The notes: generated by a model not told the origin, from the sequence alone. 64,000 nt of DNA from Sphingomonas sp. A2-49 (GCF_025548555.1 NZ_JAJLPA010000001.1:1-64000); one strand, 5' to 3'. Counted from the stretch's first letter, positions 37,773 to 47,280 are shown. Numbers and translations are program-made.

Positions 37773-38553
37773 TCGCCGCACCGCGCTGACCGATGCGGTC
37801 GCACAGGTCGCGCACGAGGCGGGACAGATGGCGCTCGCACGCTGGCGGACCGATTTCGACCGCTGGGAAAAGACGCCCGGAAGCCCGGTGTGCGAGGTCG
37901 ACCTCGACGTCGACCGCATGCTGCGGGCCCGGCTGGAAGGGCTGCTGCCCGATGCCGGCTGGCTGTCGGAGGAAACCGTCGACAGCCCCGAACGGCTGGT
38001 CCAGCCGCGCGTCTGGGTGGTCGATCCGATCGACGGCACCCGCGACTATATCCGCGGACGCGAGGGCTGGGCGGTCTCGATCGCGCTGGTCGAACATGGC
38101 CACGTCACGATCGGCGTGCTCGATGCGCCCGCCCGTGGCGAGCGCTGGACCGCGACCGCCGGGCGGGGGGCAGCGCGCAACGGCATCGCACTGGCGGCGG
38201 GGGATCGGACCGACCTCGTCGGCGCGCGGGTGCCGACCGATGCGCTGCCCAAGCGCGACCGGCATCTGGTGATGGTGCACAAGCCCAACTCCATCGCGCT
38301 GCGGATGGCGATGGTCGCCGCCGACGAGGCGGACCTCGTCGCGACGCTGCGCTGGGGCAACGAATGGGACATCGCCGCCGCCGCGCTGATCGCGCAGGAG
38401 GCGGGCGCCGGCGTCAGCGATGCGCTCGGCGCGCCGTTGCGCTACAACAAGCCCGATCCGACCGCCTTCGGCGTCATGGTCGCCGCGCCGGGCATCCATC
38501 GTGCCGCGGTGGACTGGCTGGGCGACCGCGCCCGGGCGACGATCGGGCGCTAG
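37765..38553 (+). CDS. Inositol monophosphatase/CysQ-family phosphatase
   Basis: This 262-residue member of the magnesium-dependent sugar-phosphate phosphatase superfamily carries the metal motif VVDPIDGTRDYI (about 90-101) and the EWDIAAAALIAQEAGA motif near 205. It probably acts on 3'(2'),5'-bisphosphate nucleotides (CysQ role) or a sugar phosphate; the first is favoured by length. GTG at 37765 overlaps pmbA and suggests coupled translation. Confidence 0.85.
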   Translation: MADRRTALTDAVAQVAHEAGQMALARWRTDFDRWEKTPGSPVCEVDLDVDRMLRARLEGLLPDAGWLSEETVDSPERLVQPRVWVVDPIDGTRDYIRGREGWAVSIALVEHGHVTIGVLDAPARGERWTATAGRGAARNGIALAAGDRTDLVGARVPTDALPKRDRHLVMVHKPNSIALRMAMVAADEADLVATLRWGNEWDIAAAALIAQEAGAGVSDALGAPLRYNKPDPTAFGVMVAAPGIHRAAVDWLGDRARATIGR

Positions 38554-38618
38554 CGGACGTTCGGGTCGGCACGGGCGGGACGCGCCCGGAGACGGCGCCG
38601 GTGGCGATCGGTGTTCGC

Positions 38619-40064
38619 TTACCCGCGCCGCCGCAGCCTGCCACGGAACAGGCCGCGATGCGTCGTCGCCTCGAACATCTCGCCGGGGCCTTCGGGATCG
38701 AGCACCTCGTTGTCGGCGAGCCATTTCTCCACCCCGTCGAGATCGGGCACCTCATAGGGACGCAGCGACCGGCCGGGACCGCGCAGCCGCTCGATCGTCT
38801 CGATCAGCGAGCCGGTCTGTTCCATCAGCTGTGCGACGCGTTCGGGCGCGACGTCGAGATGTTCGGCCATCAGATCGTCCCGCGTCGCCCGGATCCTGTC
38901 CTCCAGCCCCGCCCCCGGATGGCGCGTCGCGTCGATCACCACGTCGCATTCGGTGTCGAGCCGCAGCGACCGGTTGTTGATGTTCGCCGAACCGACGCGC
39001 AGCTGGGTGTCGTCGATGATCGTGATCTTGGCATGGCAATAGATGGAGGTGCCGCCGCGGGTATAGGGATGATACAGCCGCAGCCGGCCGTTCGGGTCGC
39101 GCCGCCGCAATGCCTCGACCAGCCGCGCGCGGGCGGTGTCCATCGCCAGCGGCTCCAGCCAGCCCTGTGCGGTCTGCGGATTGACGATGACGATCTCCGG
39201 ACCGTCGGGCTCCTCCAGCCGCGCCGCGATCGCCTCCGCGATCCGGCGCGAGGCGAAATACTGGCTTTCGCAATAGACGTGGCGCCGTGCCGCCCTGATC
39301 TGGTCGACGAACAGCGCCTCGACCTCGGTCACGGCGGGCTCGCCCGGCATTTCGGGCTGGCTGCGTGCGATGCCGAGGTCGACCTGCTCGAACGTCGGCT
39401 CCAGCGAGGGCGGCCAGCAGCCGGTCTCGCCGACGATCGGATACAGCGTGTGGCCCGCGGCGACATGCCAGCGTTCGCGGCACAGGTCGCCCAGCGCCGC
39501 GGCCGCCGGGCCGGTGATCGCGGTGGTCGCATCGTGCCACGGCTTGTACGGCTTGCCGCCGCCCGGCGACCGGCGGCCGGGATCGTCGTCGCGGTGCGCG
39601 CGCGTGTCCCACCGCTCGGCGGTCATGTCGATGCCGCCGCAAAAGGCGAGGCAGTCGTCGATCGACACGATCTTCTGGTGGTGCGACGAGGCGGCGGGGT
39701 GATGCCCGTCGAGCTTCACATGGATGCGCGGGTGTCGCATCCACTTCAGCACCGTGAACACGGTGCTGCCGCGGAACGCCGTCTTCAACGCGCCGACGTC
39801 CCAGCGCAACAGGTACAGCTCAAGCTCGGGATTGCGTTCGACCAGCCAGTACAGGAAGTCGCCGACCGTCTCCGGCCCCTCGGTCACCCCCGTGCTGCCG
39901 ACCAGGCGGATGCGCGCGTCGAAATCCCATCCGACGAGCATGATGCGCTTGCGCGCCTGCAGGAACGCTTCGCGCGCGACCCCGAAATAGCGGTCGGCAT
40001 CGACGATCACCGACAGGCGATCGGCGCGTTCGATACGCCAGACGTTACGGGATGGGTCGAGCAT
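38619..40064 (-). CDS. Phospholipase D-family protein
   Basis: This 481-residue protein has two HKD-type catalytic motifs: SSHHQKIVSIDD (about 125-136) and CHAKITIIDDTQLRVGSANI (about 343-362). Both active-site halves are present, consistent with phosphatidyl hydrolysis or transfer. No signal peptide or membrane helix is visible. ATG at 40064 is chosen; an upstream start would add 34 poor residues. The 256-base space to the divergent Crp-like gene carries a perfect EcfG-type promoter for this gene, suggesting stress-induced membrane-lipid remodelling. Confidence 0.88.
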   Translation of the reverse strand: MLDPSRNVWRIERADRLSVIVDADRYFGVAREAFLQARKRIMLVGWDFDARIRLVGSTGVTEGPETVGDFLYWLVERNPELELYLLRWDVGALKTAFRGSTVFTVLKWMRHPRIHVKLDGHHPAASSHHQKIVSIDDCLAFCGGIDMTAERWDTRAHRDDDPGRRSPGGGKPYKPWHDATTAITGPAAAALGDLCRERWHVAAGHTLYPIVGETGCWPPSLEPTFEQVDLGIARSQPEMPGEPAVTEVEALFVDQIRAARRHVYCESQYFASRRIAEAIAARLEEPDGPEIVIVNPQTAQGWLEPLAMDTARARLVEALRRRDPNGRLRLYHPYTRGGTSIYCHAKITIIDDTQLRVGSANINNRSLRLDTECDVVIDATRHPGAGLEDRIRATRDDLMAEHLDVAPERVAQLMEQTGSLIETIERLRGPGRSLRPYEVPDLDGVEKWLADNEVLDPEGPGEMFEATTHRGLFRGRLRRRG

Positions 40065-40148
40065 CGCGGGCGTTCTGTCCTTCCTGTAGACCGGGATGCG
40101 ACGCGGCATCCCGGCATGATGTACGGCCCCATACCGCAGAGGCGTCGA

Positions 40149-40174
40149 AACGGGGCGGGCGGGCAAGCCGTTCC
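40149..40174 (-). promoter_or_regulatory. Candidate EcfG promoter for phospholipase D gene
   Basis: On the minus strand GGAAC (40174-40170) and CGTT (40152-40149) are separated by exactly 17 bases, a full match to the EcfG consensus GGAAC-N16/17-CGTT. The start codon at 40064 would have a leader of about 80 bases. Confidence 0.6.
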
Positions 40175-40284
40175 ACAGCGAACGGCCCTGGGACGGTGCG
40201 TACCGGCGAAACGCGGCGCCGTGAAGTCACGCAGCGCGCGCGACGAACGGCGCCCGCCGGGCGGGGCGGGGGCGAGACGGACAG

Positions 40285-40310
40285 GGAACGTTACGCCCCC
40301 GATCCGTGTT
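40285..40310 (+). promoter_or_regulatory. Near-consensus EcfG promoter before Crp-like gene
   Basis: GGAAC (40285-40289) and TGTT (40307-40310) are 17 bases apart, one mismatch from the EcfG -10 element. The ATG at 40321 follows only 10 bases later, so transcripts would be almost leaderless; this weakens the call and argues against a GTG start at 40306. Confidence 0.35.
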
Positions 40311-40320
40311 GATACGGGCG

Positions 40321-41115
40321 ATGAGAGACGATCCCGCACCGCCGACCGCCGACCGCGCGCTGCTCACGGCCGAACTCGCCCGATTCCCGCTGACCGGGCG
40401 CTTCCTGCTCGGCCGTGGCCGACAGCGGATGTCGGCGGATGAGCGACGCGTGCTGGAGGAGGCGTCGTGCGCCGTGAAGGACTATCCCGCGCGACACCAT
40501 CTCGTCCGTCGCGGCGAGCCGATCGTCATGAGCATGATGCTCGTCGAGGGCTATGTCACGCGGTACATGGACGATCGGGAGGGGTATCGACAGCTCGTCT
40601 CGGTGCACGTGCCCGGCGATTTCGTCGACCTGCACGGCTTCCCGACGGGCCGTCTGGACCACGACATCGGGACGCTCGGCCCGGTACGGATGGCGTTGTT
40701 CGACCACCAGACGCTGGTCGGCATCACCGAGCGCTATCCCGAGCTCACCCGGTTCCTGTGGTTCGCGACCCTGACCGACGCCGCGATGCACCGCGAATGG
40801 ATCTTCCGGCTCGGCCGGCTGGGAGCGGACGGGCGGCTCGCGCACTTCTTCTGCGAATTGTACGCGCGGCTGGCGATGGTCGGCCTTGCCGCGGACGGCG
40901 CGTTCGACCTGCCGCTGACGCAGCCCGACCTGGCGGAGGCGTGCGGGCTGACCGGCGTCCACGTCAACCGCACGCTGCGCAGCCTGCGCGAGGAGGGCCT
41001 GCTGGTCTTCCGCAACGGCCGGGTCGAGATCCTCGACCATGGCGGGCTGTGCGCGCGCGCCGAGTTCGAAAGCGACTATCTCTACGCCGACGACGGCAAG
41101 TGGAAGCCGCAATGA
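40321..41115 (+). CDS. Crp/Fnr-family transcription regulator
   Basis: This 264-residue regulator has a cyclic-nucleotide-binding-type beta-roll (about 40-155) and a C-terminal winged helix with LTQPDLAEACGLTGVHVNRTLRSLREEGLL (about 200-229, read in two parts). N-terminal cysteines for an iron-sulphur cluster, as in Fnr, are absent. A basic FLLGRGRQRMSADER precedes the roll. It is divergent from the phospholipase D gene and could regulate it or the M3 peptidase downstream. The ligand is unknown. Confidence 0.85.
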   Translation: MRDDPAPPTADRALLTAELARFPLTGRFLLGRGRQRMSADERRVLEEASCAVKDYPARHHLVRRGEPIVMSMMLVEGYVTRYMDDREGYRQLVSVHVPGDFVDLHGFPTGRLDHDIGTLGPVRMALFDHQTLVGITERYPELTRFLWFATLTDAAMHREWIFRLGRLGADGRLAHFFCELYARLAMVGLAADGAFDLPLTQPDLAEACGLTGVHVNRTLRSLREEGLLVFRNGRVEILDHGGLCARAEFESDYLYADDGKWKPQ

Positions 41116-41172
41116 CCGGGCGCCGTTGCGGGAGGCGCAACCGGATGGGGTGACGGCGGCGGATCGGAGGCT

Positions 41173-41188
41173 ATGATCGGGCGATCAT
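41173..41188 (+). promoter_or_regulatory. Inverted repeat before M3 peptidase gene
   Basis: ATGATCG (41173-41179) and CGATCAT (41182-41188) form a 7-base inverted repeat with two bases between, six bases ahead of the GGAG ribosome-binding site of the peptidase. It may be an operator, possibly for the adjacent Crp/Fnr-like protein, although its spacing differs from the classical Fnr box. Confidence 0.35.
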
Positions 41189-41203
41189 GATCCGGAGATC
41201 GTC

Positions 41204-43336
41204 TTGCGTTATTTGCTCCTCGCCGTCGGCGCTGCCGCTTCCTCGGGCGCCGTGACGGCCGGTCCGGGACCCGTCCAGTCCGCCGTGACGGCACCGACGT
41301 CCAATCCGCTGCTCGCCGACTGGTCCGGCCCCTATGGCGGGGTGCCGCCATGGGACAAGGTCCGGCCCGAACTGTTCCCCGCGGCGTTCGAGGCGTCCCT
41401 GAAGGAGCGCGCGGCCGAATATGCCCGCATCGCCGCCGATCCCGCCGCGCCGACCTTCGCCAATACATTCGTGCCCATGCAGCTGGCCGGGCAACGCTAT
41501 GGACGCGTGATGACGATGTTCGGCGTCATGACCGGCAACATGAACACCCCCGCCTATCAGGCGCTCGATCGGGAATGGTCGCCGAAGTTCGCCGCCGCGT
41601 CGGATGCCATCACGTTCGACCCCGGATTGTTCGCGCGGATCGAGGCGGTCTATGCCGCCCGCGCGACGCTCGACCCGCAGCAGCAGCGGCTGGTGATGCG
41701 CACCTACGACAGCTACGTCCGCCAGGGTGCGCGGCTGACGCCGGCGCAGAAGACGCAGCTGTCGGCGTACAACCAGCAACTGGCGAGCGCGTTCAGCGAC
41801 TTCTCGCGCCGGCTGCTCGCGGACGAGGGCAGCGCGATCACCGTGACCGATCCCGCCCGGCTCGCCGGCATTCCCGACAGCGTGCGCGCGGTCGCGAAGG
41901 CCGCCGCCGTCGAACGCGGGCAGACGGGCTGGGCGATCGTCAACACCCGCTCCGCAGTCGATCCCGTCCTCACCTTCGCCACCGACCGTGCGCTGCGCGA
42001 ACAGGTGTGGCGGGCCTTCGTCAACCGCGGCGACAACGGCGATGCGAACGACACGAATGCGACGATCGCGCGCATCGTCAAGCTGCGCGCCGACCGCGCC
42101 CACCTGCTCGGCTTCCGGACGCATGCCGACTGGCGGATGCAGGACACGATGGCGCGGACGCCGGCCGCGGCGATGGACCTGATGATGCGCGTCTGGCCCG
42201 CGGCAAAGGCCCGCGTCGCCGAAGAGGTTCGCGACATGCAGGCGATCGCGGACAAGAGCGGCGCCCGGATCACGATCGCGCCCTGGGACTATCGCTTCTA
42301 TCAGGAACAGGTGCGCAAGGCGCGCTACGACCTCGACCAGGCGCAGCTGAAGCCCTATTTCGAACTCAACAACATCATCCAGGGATCGCTCTACGCCGCC
42401 AACCGGCTGTACGGACTGAATTTCAGGGAAATCACCGGCACCGTTCCGGTGTTCGAACCGAACATGCGCGTGTGGCACGTCACCGATCGCGCCGGCCGCG
42501 AGGTCGGGCTGTTCTATCGCGACGATTTCGCGCGGAGCGGCAAGCGGTCGGGCGCCTGGGCGAACACGTATCGCAGCCAGCGCAGGCTGGCCCCGGCGCA
42601 GACGGTGCTGTCGTCGAACAACAACAATTTCGCCCGCGGTGCGAAGGGTGAGCCGATCCTCATCAGCCTCGATGACGCGCAGACGCTGTTCCACGAATTC
42701 GGCCACGCGATCCACGCGATGCTCCAGGACGTCACCTATCCCGGCCTCGCCGGCACGCCGCGCGACTTCGTCGAATATCCCAGCCAGGTGAACGAGCATT
42801 GGCTGCTCACCCGCGACGTGCTCGACAAATATGCGCGGCACTATCAGACGGGGGCGGCGATGCCGCAGGCGTTGCTCGACAAGATCGAGGCGTCGAAGAC
42901 GTTCAATCAGGGCTTCGCCACCACCGAATATCTCTCGTCGGCGATCGTCGACATGAGGCTGCACACGCTGCCCGACGGCGTCGTCGACCCCGACTCGTTC
43001 GAGCGGACGACGCTGGCGCAGATCGGCATGCCGCGCGAGATCGTGATGCGGCACCGCCTGCCGCAGTTCAATCACCTGTTCTCGTCGGAAAGTTATTCGG
43101 CGGGCTATTACAGCTATCTGTGGTCGGAGACGATGGACGCGGACACCTTTGCCGCATTCGAGGAGGCGGGCAGCCCGTGGGACAAGGCGACCGCGGATCG
43201 CTTCGCCCGCATCCTGCTGTCGACCGGCAACGAAACCGATCGCGCCGTCGCCTATCGCGCCTTCCGCGGGCGCGACCCGGACGTCAATGCGCTGCTGCGC
43301 AAGCGTGGTTTCCCGGCCGCGCCGGCGCGCAAATGA
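41204..43336 (+). CDS. M3-family metallopeptidase (peptidyl-dipeptidase Dcp type)
   Basis: This 710-residue zinc peptidase has a signal peptide of about 19 residues (LRYLLLAVGAAASSGAVTA, starting with TTG). The zinc site HEFGH is at H497 to H501, with the downstream glutamate in the EYPSQVNEHWL segment. The M3A family includes oligopeptidase A and Dcp; the sequence around SETMDADTFAAFEEAGSPWD is Dcp-like. The TTG start at 41204 is supported by GGAG at 41194-41197 and by the leader beginning immediately. It overlaps the transporter gene by four bases. Confidence 0.9.
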   Translation: MRYLLLAVGAAASSGAVTAGPGPVQSAVTAPTSNPLLADWSGPYGGVPPWDKVRPELFPAAFEASLKERAAEYARIAADPAAPTFANTFVPMQLAGQRYGRVMTMFGVMTGNMNTPAYQALDREWSPKFAAASDAITFDPGLFARIEAVYAARATLDPQQQRLVMRTYDSYVRQGARLTPAQKTQLSAYNQQLASAFSDFSRRLLADEGSAITVTDPARLAGIPDSVRAVAKAAAVERGQTGWAIVNTRSAVDPVLTFATDRALREQVWRAFVNRGDNGDANDTNATIARIVKLRADRAHLLGFRTHADWRMQDTMARTPAAAMDLMMRVWPAAKARVAEEVRDMQAIADKSGARITIAPWDYRFYQEQVRKARYDLDQAQLKPYFELNNIIQGSLYAANRLYGLNFREITGTVPVFEPNMRVWHVTDRAGREVGLFYRDDFARSGKRSGAWANTYRSQRRLAPAQTVLSSNNNNFARGAKGEPILISLDDAQTLFHEFGHAIHAMLQDVTYPGLAGTPRDFVEYPSQVNEHWLLTRDVLDKYARHYQTGAAMPQALLDKIEASKTFNQGFATTEYLSSAIVDMRLHTLPDGVVDPDSFERTTLAQIGMPREIVMRHRLPQFNHLFSSESYSAGYYSYLWSETMDADTFAAFEEAGSPWDKATADRFARILLSTGNETDRAVAYRAFRGRDPDVNALLRKRGFPAAPARK

Positions 43337-44619
43337 CGGCGGGGGGGACGGCGGCGCCGGCGGGGCGGCTCAAATCGATCCTCGGCGGGTCGGCGGGGAA
43401 CCTCGTCGAATGGTTCGACTGGTACGTCTATTCGGCGTTCGGCCTGTATTTCGCGCCGCATTTCTTTCCGAAGGGCGATCCCACCGCGCAATTGCTCAGC
43501 ACCGCCGCAGTCTTTGCGGTGGGTTTCGTGATGCGTCCGATCGGCGCCTGGATCATGGGCATCTACGCCGACCGGCACGGGCGCAAGGCGGGGCTGACGC
43601 TGTCGGTGACACTGATGTGCGCGGGCGCGTTCCTGATCGCGATCTGTCCGGGCTATGCGTCGATCGGCTGGGCGGCCCCAGCGCTGCTGGTGTTCGCGCG
43701 GCTGATGCAGGGCCTTTCGGTCGGCGGCGAATATGGCGCCAGCGCGGTCTACCTGTCGGAAATGGCGGGGCGGAACCGGCGCGGCTTCTTCTCGTCGTTT
43801 CAATATGTCACGCTGATCGCGGGGCAGTTGCTCGCCTTATTCACGCTGTTGCTGCTCCAGGCGGCGCTGAGCGAGGCGCAGATCGAGCAATGGGGCTGGC
43901 GCCTGCCGTTCGCCCTCGGCGGCCTCCTCGCCATCGTGGTGTTCCGCATCCGGCGCGGGCTGATGGAGACGCAGGCGTTCGAGAATGCGCGGGACCAGCC
44001 GAAATCGAGCGGCTGGCTGCTCTTTTCGCAGCATCCGCGTCAGGCGCTGACCGTGGTGCTGCTGACCGCGGGCGGTACGCTCGCCTTCTACGCCTACACC
44101 ACCTACATGCAGAAGTTCCTGGTCAACACCAGCGGCTTCAGCCGCGAAAGCGCGACCTGGATCATGACGCTGGCGCTCGCGCTCTATGCCGCGCTCCAGC
44201 CGCTCGCGGGCGCGCTGTCCGACCGGATCGGGCGCAAGCCCCTGATGATCGGGTTCGGCGTCGCCGGCCTCGTCGCGACGGTGCCGATCTTCACGTTGCT
44301 GGAGACGATGAAGAGCCCGGTGCTCGCCTGGGCGCTGGTGATGGCGGCACTGGTGATCGTCACCGGCTACACCGCGATCAACGCGGTGGTGAAGGCAGAG
44401 CTGTTTCCCGCGCACATCCGCGCACTGGGCGTCGCCTTGCCCTATGCGCTGGCGAACACCGCGTTCGGCGGCACCGCCGAATATGCCGCGCTCTGGCTCA
44501 AGCAGGCGCATATGGAGCGCGCCTTCTACTGGTACGTGACGGCGATGATCGGCGTATCGCTCGTCACCTATTGGCGGATGCGCGACACGCGCGCGCACAG
44601 CCAGATCGCGGAGGACTGA
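43333..44619 (+). CDS. MHS-family MFS transporter (KgtP/ProP-like)
   Basis: This 428-residue polytopic transporter has 12 predicted helices. Signatures of the metabolite:H+ symporter family are seen: GNLVEWFDWYVYSAFGLYF (about 20-38), GIYADRHGRK loop (about 75-84), RLMQGLSVGGEYG and the second DRIGRKP loop. Likely substrates are dicarboxylates or compatible solutes such as 2-oxoglutarate or proline. ATG overlaps the peptidase stop, so peptide breakdown and uptake may be coupled. It converges with the kinase gene at 44636. Confidence 0.86.
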   Translation: MTAGGTAAPAGRLKSILGGSAGNLVEWFDWYVYSAFGLYFAPHFFPKGDPTAQLLSTAAVFAVGFVMRPIGAWIMGIYADRHGRKAGLTLSVTLMCAGAFLIAICPGYASIGWAAPALLVFARLMQGLSVGGEYGASAVYLSEMAGRNRRGFFSSFQYVTLIAGQLLALFTLLLLQAALSEAQIEQWGWRLPFALGGLLAIVVFRIRRGLMETQAFENARDQPKSSGWLLFSQHPRQALTVVLLTAGGTLAFYAYTTYMQKFLVNTSGFSRESATWIMTLALALYAALQPLAGALSDRIGRKPLMIGFGVAGLVATVPIFTLLETMKSPVLAWALVMAALVIVTGYTAINAVVKAELFPAHIRALGVALPYALANTAFGGTAEYAALWLKQAHMERAFYWYVTAMIGVSLVTYWRMRDTRAHSQIAED

Positions 44620-44635
44620 ACCGGTCCGGCGGGCG

Positions 44636-46003
44636 CTAGCGCGGCAGCTCGATCGTCGCGCACAGGCCGCCGCCGTCGCGGTTCGCCAGCCGGACGTCGC
44701 CGCCCGCCTCGCGCACGATGCTGCGCGCCAGCGCCAGCCCCAGGCCGATGCCGCCGGTGTCGCGGTTGCGCGAGGTTTCGAGGCGGGTGAAGGCGTCGAA
44801 CACGTCGGCCAGCCGCGCCTCCGGAATCCCCGGGCCGCGGTCGCCCACCTCGATCAGGACCACGGTCGTGCCCGGCACCAGCCGCACCGTGGCGCTGCCG
44901 CCGTATTTCACCGCATTCTCGATCAGGTTGCGGATCGCCCGACGGATCAGCGACGGCCGCAACCGCATCCGCAACCGCTCGGCCTCGTCGAAACTGACGT
45001 CCTGTCCGAGGTCGCGGAAATCCTCCACGACGGCGTCGATCAGCGCGGACAGGTCGACGTCGGTCAGCGGCTCGCTCGGCCGGCCCATCCGCGCGAGCGA
45101 CAGGATGTCGTCCAGCGTCCGGTTCATCTCTGCGATCGTCTCGGTCATCCGCACCCGGTCGGTCTCGTCCTCCACCGACTCGACGCGAACGCGCAGCGCG
45201 GCGAGCGGCGTGCGCAGGTCGTGGCCGATCGCGCCCAGCATCCGGTCCTTTTCGTCGAGCATCGCGGTGACGCGCAGCTGGAGCGCGTTGAACGACTGGA
45301 CGAGGCTCGCGATATCGGCGGGCCCGCGCACCTCCACTGCCGCGGGCGCGTCGCCGCCACGGCCGAAGCGCTGCGCGGCACCGGTCAGCTCGCGCAGCGG
45401 CCGCGAGATGCGGCGCACGATCCACAGCACCGGTAGCAGCACCACGCCGTAGAGGATCAGCGTCTGCGCGAACAATCGCCAGAACAGGCGGACGGTCCCG
45501 CCGTCGCCCCACGGCACGATCACCGCGAGCCAGCCGCGGCCGGGTTGCTCGATCGCGATCAGCAGCGCCTGGTCGGGGCGGTCGGCGGCGCGCCGCTGGC
45601 GGCTGGGTCGCGGGAAGTTTCGCGACAGGACGGCATCGTCCATCGCCGTCCAGCCGCGCACGCCGGTGTCGATCCGGCCGACCTCGACGCCCTGTTCGTG
45701 CAATTGCGTCCGCAGCTCCGCCGCGATCTGGGGCATGCGCGGCAGTCCCGCTGGGATGCCATCGCGGTCGGCGCGGCGGATCCGGCCGCGGTCGCGGGGG
45801 ATCGGACGGATGCCCTGCGCCTCGCGGTCGATCGCGTCGGCGACGCGGATCGCGACCGGGCGCGTCGCCTGCGCCAGCCGGAAATCGGCGCGATCGCGCA
45901 GCATCAGCGCGAGATTCACCGCCTGCGCCACGAACAGCGCCAGTGCGATCAGCACCGCCATCTGCCCCGCCAGATTGCGCGGCCACAGGCGGATCGCGCT
46001 CAC
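44636..46003 (-). CDS. Sensor histidine kinase with HAMP
   Basis: This 455-residue kinase has transmembrane helices at about 13-33 and 175-198 around a periplasmic sensor of about 140 residues rich in arginine. A HAMP linker (about 198-250) leads to the phosphorylated H261 in GHDLRTPLAALR and to the ATPase domain (NLIENAVKYGG; GGIGLGLALARSIV). GTG at 46003 overlaps the regulator stop. It pairs with the OmpR-type regulator upstream in the same operon. Confidence 0.92.
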   Translation of the reverse strand: MSAIRLWPRNLAGQMAVLIALALFVAQAVNLALMLRDRADFRLAQATRPVAIRVADAIDREAQGIRPIPRDRGRIRRADRDGIPAGLPRMPQIAAELRTQLHEQGVEVGRIDTGVRGWTAMDDAVLSRNFPRPSRQRRAADRPDQALLIAIEQPGRGWLAVIVPWGDGGTVRLFWRLFAQTLILYGVVLLPVLWIVRRISRPLRELTGAAQRFGRGGDAPAAVEVRGPADIASLVQSFNALQLRVTAMLDEKDRMLGAIGHDLRTPLAALRVRVESVEDETDRVRMTETIAEMNRTLDDILSLARMGRPSEPLTDVDLSALIDAVVEDFRDLGQDVSFDEAERLRMRLRPSLIRRAIRNLIENAVKYGGSATVRLVPGTTVVLIEVGDRGPGIPEARLADVFDAFTRLETSRNRDTGGIGLGLALARSIVREAGGDVRLANRDGGGLCATIELPR

Positions 46004-46737
46004 AGCCGCGTCACTTCCGCCGCCAGCGTATAGCCGCCGCCCCAGACGGTCTTGATGATCTCGGGCGCCTTGGCGTCCGCCTCGATCTTGCGGCGCAGGC
46101 GGCTGACCTGATTGTCGATCGCGCGATCGAACGCCGCCGCCTCGCGCCCCTGCGTCAGGTCGAGCAGCTGGTCGCGCGTCAACACCTGGCGCGGCCGCGT
46201 CACCAGCGCCAGCAGCAGATTGTATTCGCCGGTCGACAGCGGCACCGACACGCCCTCGCGATCGACCAGCGCGCGTTCGCCCGTCTTCAGCACCCAGCCG
46301 GCAAAGGCATAGGAGCCGCTTTCGGGCGCATGCTGGCGCGCGCCGCCCGCGGTCAGCCGGCGCAGCACCACCCGGGCACGCGTCGCCAGCTCGCGCGGCG
46401 AAAAGGGCTTCACGACATAATCGTCCGCGCCCATCTCCAGCCCGACGATCCGGTCGGTTTCCTCCGCCCGCGCGGTCAGCAGGATCACCGGCGTGTCGCT
46501 GGTCGCCGCGATGTGGCGGCAGAGCGACAGGCCGTCCTCGCCCGGCATCATCACGTCGAGCACGACGATGTCGATCGCATAGGCGGCGAGCCGCGTCCGC
46601 GCGCTTTCCGCATCCGCTGCCTGGGTCACGCGAAAACCCTGCTTGGTCAGATATTGCGCCAGCGGCTCGCGGATCGAGCGCTCGTCGTCGACGAGCAACA
46701 GGTGCGGCATGTCTCCCATCGGTTCGGCATTAGCCAT
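46000..46737 (-). CDS. OmpR-family response regulator
   Basis: This 245-residue response regulator has phosphoacceptor D61 in VVLDVMMPGEDG, the VKPF lysine and an OmpR-type winged helix (about 145-240, ending TVWGGGYTLA). ATG at 46737 is chosen from several because AGGAGG sits eight bases upstream. It sits between an EF-hand gene (55 bases upstream) and its kinase (overlapping), which suggests one transcript. The signal is unknown. Confidence 0.91.
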   Translation of the reverse strand: MANAEPMGDMPHLLLVDDERSIREPLAQYLTKQGFRVTQAADAESARTRLAAYAIDIVVLDVMMPGEDGLSLCRHIAATSDTPVILLTARAEETDRIVGLEMGADDYVVKPFSPRELATRARVVLRRLTAGGARQHAPESGSYAFAGWVLKTGERALVDREGVSVPLSTGEYNLLLALVTRPRQVLTRDQLLDLTQGREAAAFDRAIDNQVSRLRRKIEADAKAPEIIKTVWGGGYTLAAEVTRL

Positions 46738-46791
46738 GCACGACGCCTCCTGCAAAGCCGGAGGGGCACGCCCGCCCGTCCGGCCGATCGC

Positions 46792-47280
46792 TCAACGCGC
46801 GGGTGGGGATGCCGGCGGCATGGCGCCGGCATCGCCGCGGGGACCGCGCATCGGCCGTCCGGCGGCGATCTCGGCCGCGTCCAGCCGGCCGTCGTGATTG
46901 GTGTCGAGCCGGTCGAAGCGCGCGCCGGCACGCTGCACCGTCTCCTCGCGCGTCACGACCCGATCGGGGTCGCCGCGCATGCCGCCGCCGCCCGCGCGCC
47001 CCGCCTGGCCGCCGCGCCATTGCGCGCGGCGCGCGTCCCGCGCGGCGTCGCGTTCGGTCGCGGTGACCTTGCCGTCCTTGTCGGTGTCCATCGCGGCGAA
47101 GCGCGCCTCGGCCTCGGCGATCATCTCGGCCCGGGTGATCGTGCCGTCGCCGTTCGCATCCGCGCGCATCATCCCGCCACCGGGCGCGGGAGGGGGTGGC
47201 GGTGCCGTCATCGTCTGGGCGAGCGCGCCCGTCGCCAGCACGCCGCTCGCCGCCATCACGAGCCCAAGGGGAATACGCAT
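46792..47280 (-). CDS. Exported EF-hand protein
   Basis: This 162-residue protein has a signal peptide (MRIPLGLVMAASGVLATGALA) and three EF-hand-like calcium loops: DANGDGTITRAE (41-52), DTDKDGKVTATE (65-76) and DTNHDGRLDAAE (126-137). Each holds acidic residues at the metal-binding positions. A glycine/arginine-rich linker separates the second and third loops. It is upstream of the response regulator and kinase and may be their sensory accessory or simply a co-regulated calcium buffer in the periplasm. Confidence 0.86.
   Translation of the reverse strand: MRIPLGLVMAASGVLATGALAQTMTAPPPPPAPGGGMMRADANGDGTITRAEMIAEAEARFAAMDTDKDGKVTATERDAARDARRAQWRGGQAGRAGGGGMRGDPDRVVTREETVQRAGARFDRLDTNHDGRLDAAEIAAGRPMRGPRGDAGAMPPASPPAR

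Noticed and set aside
40306..40308. GTG as start of the Crp-like gene
   Set aside because: It overlaps the candidate -10 element, and ATG 15 bases later begins a normal polar N-terminus.
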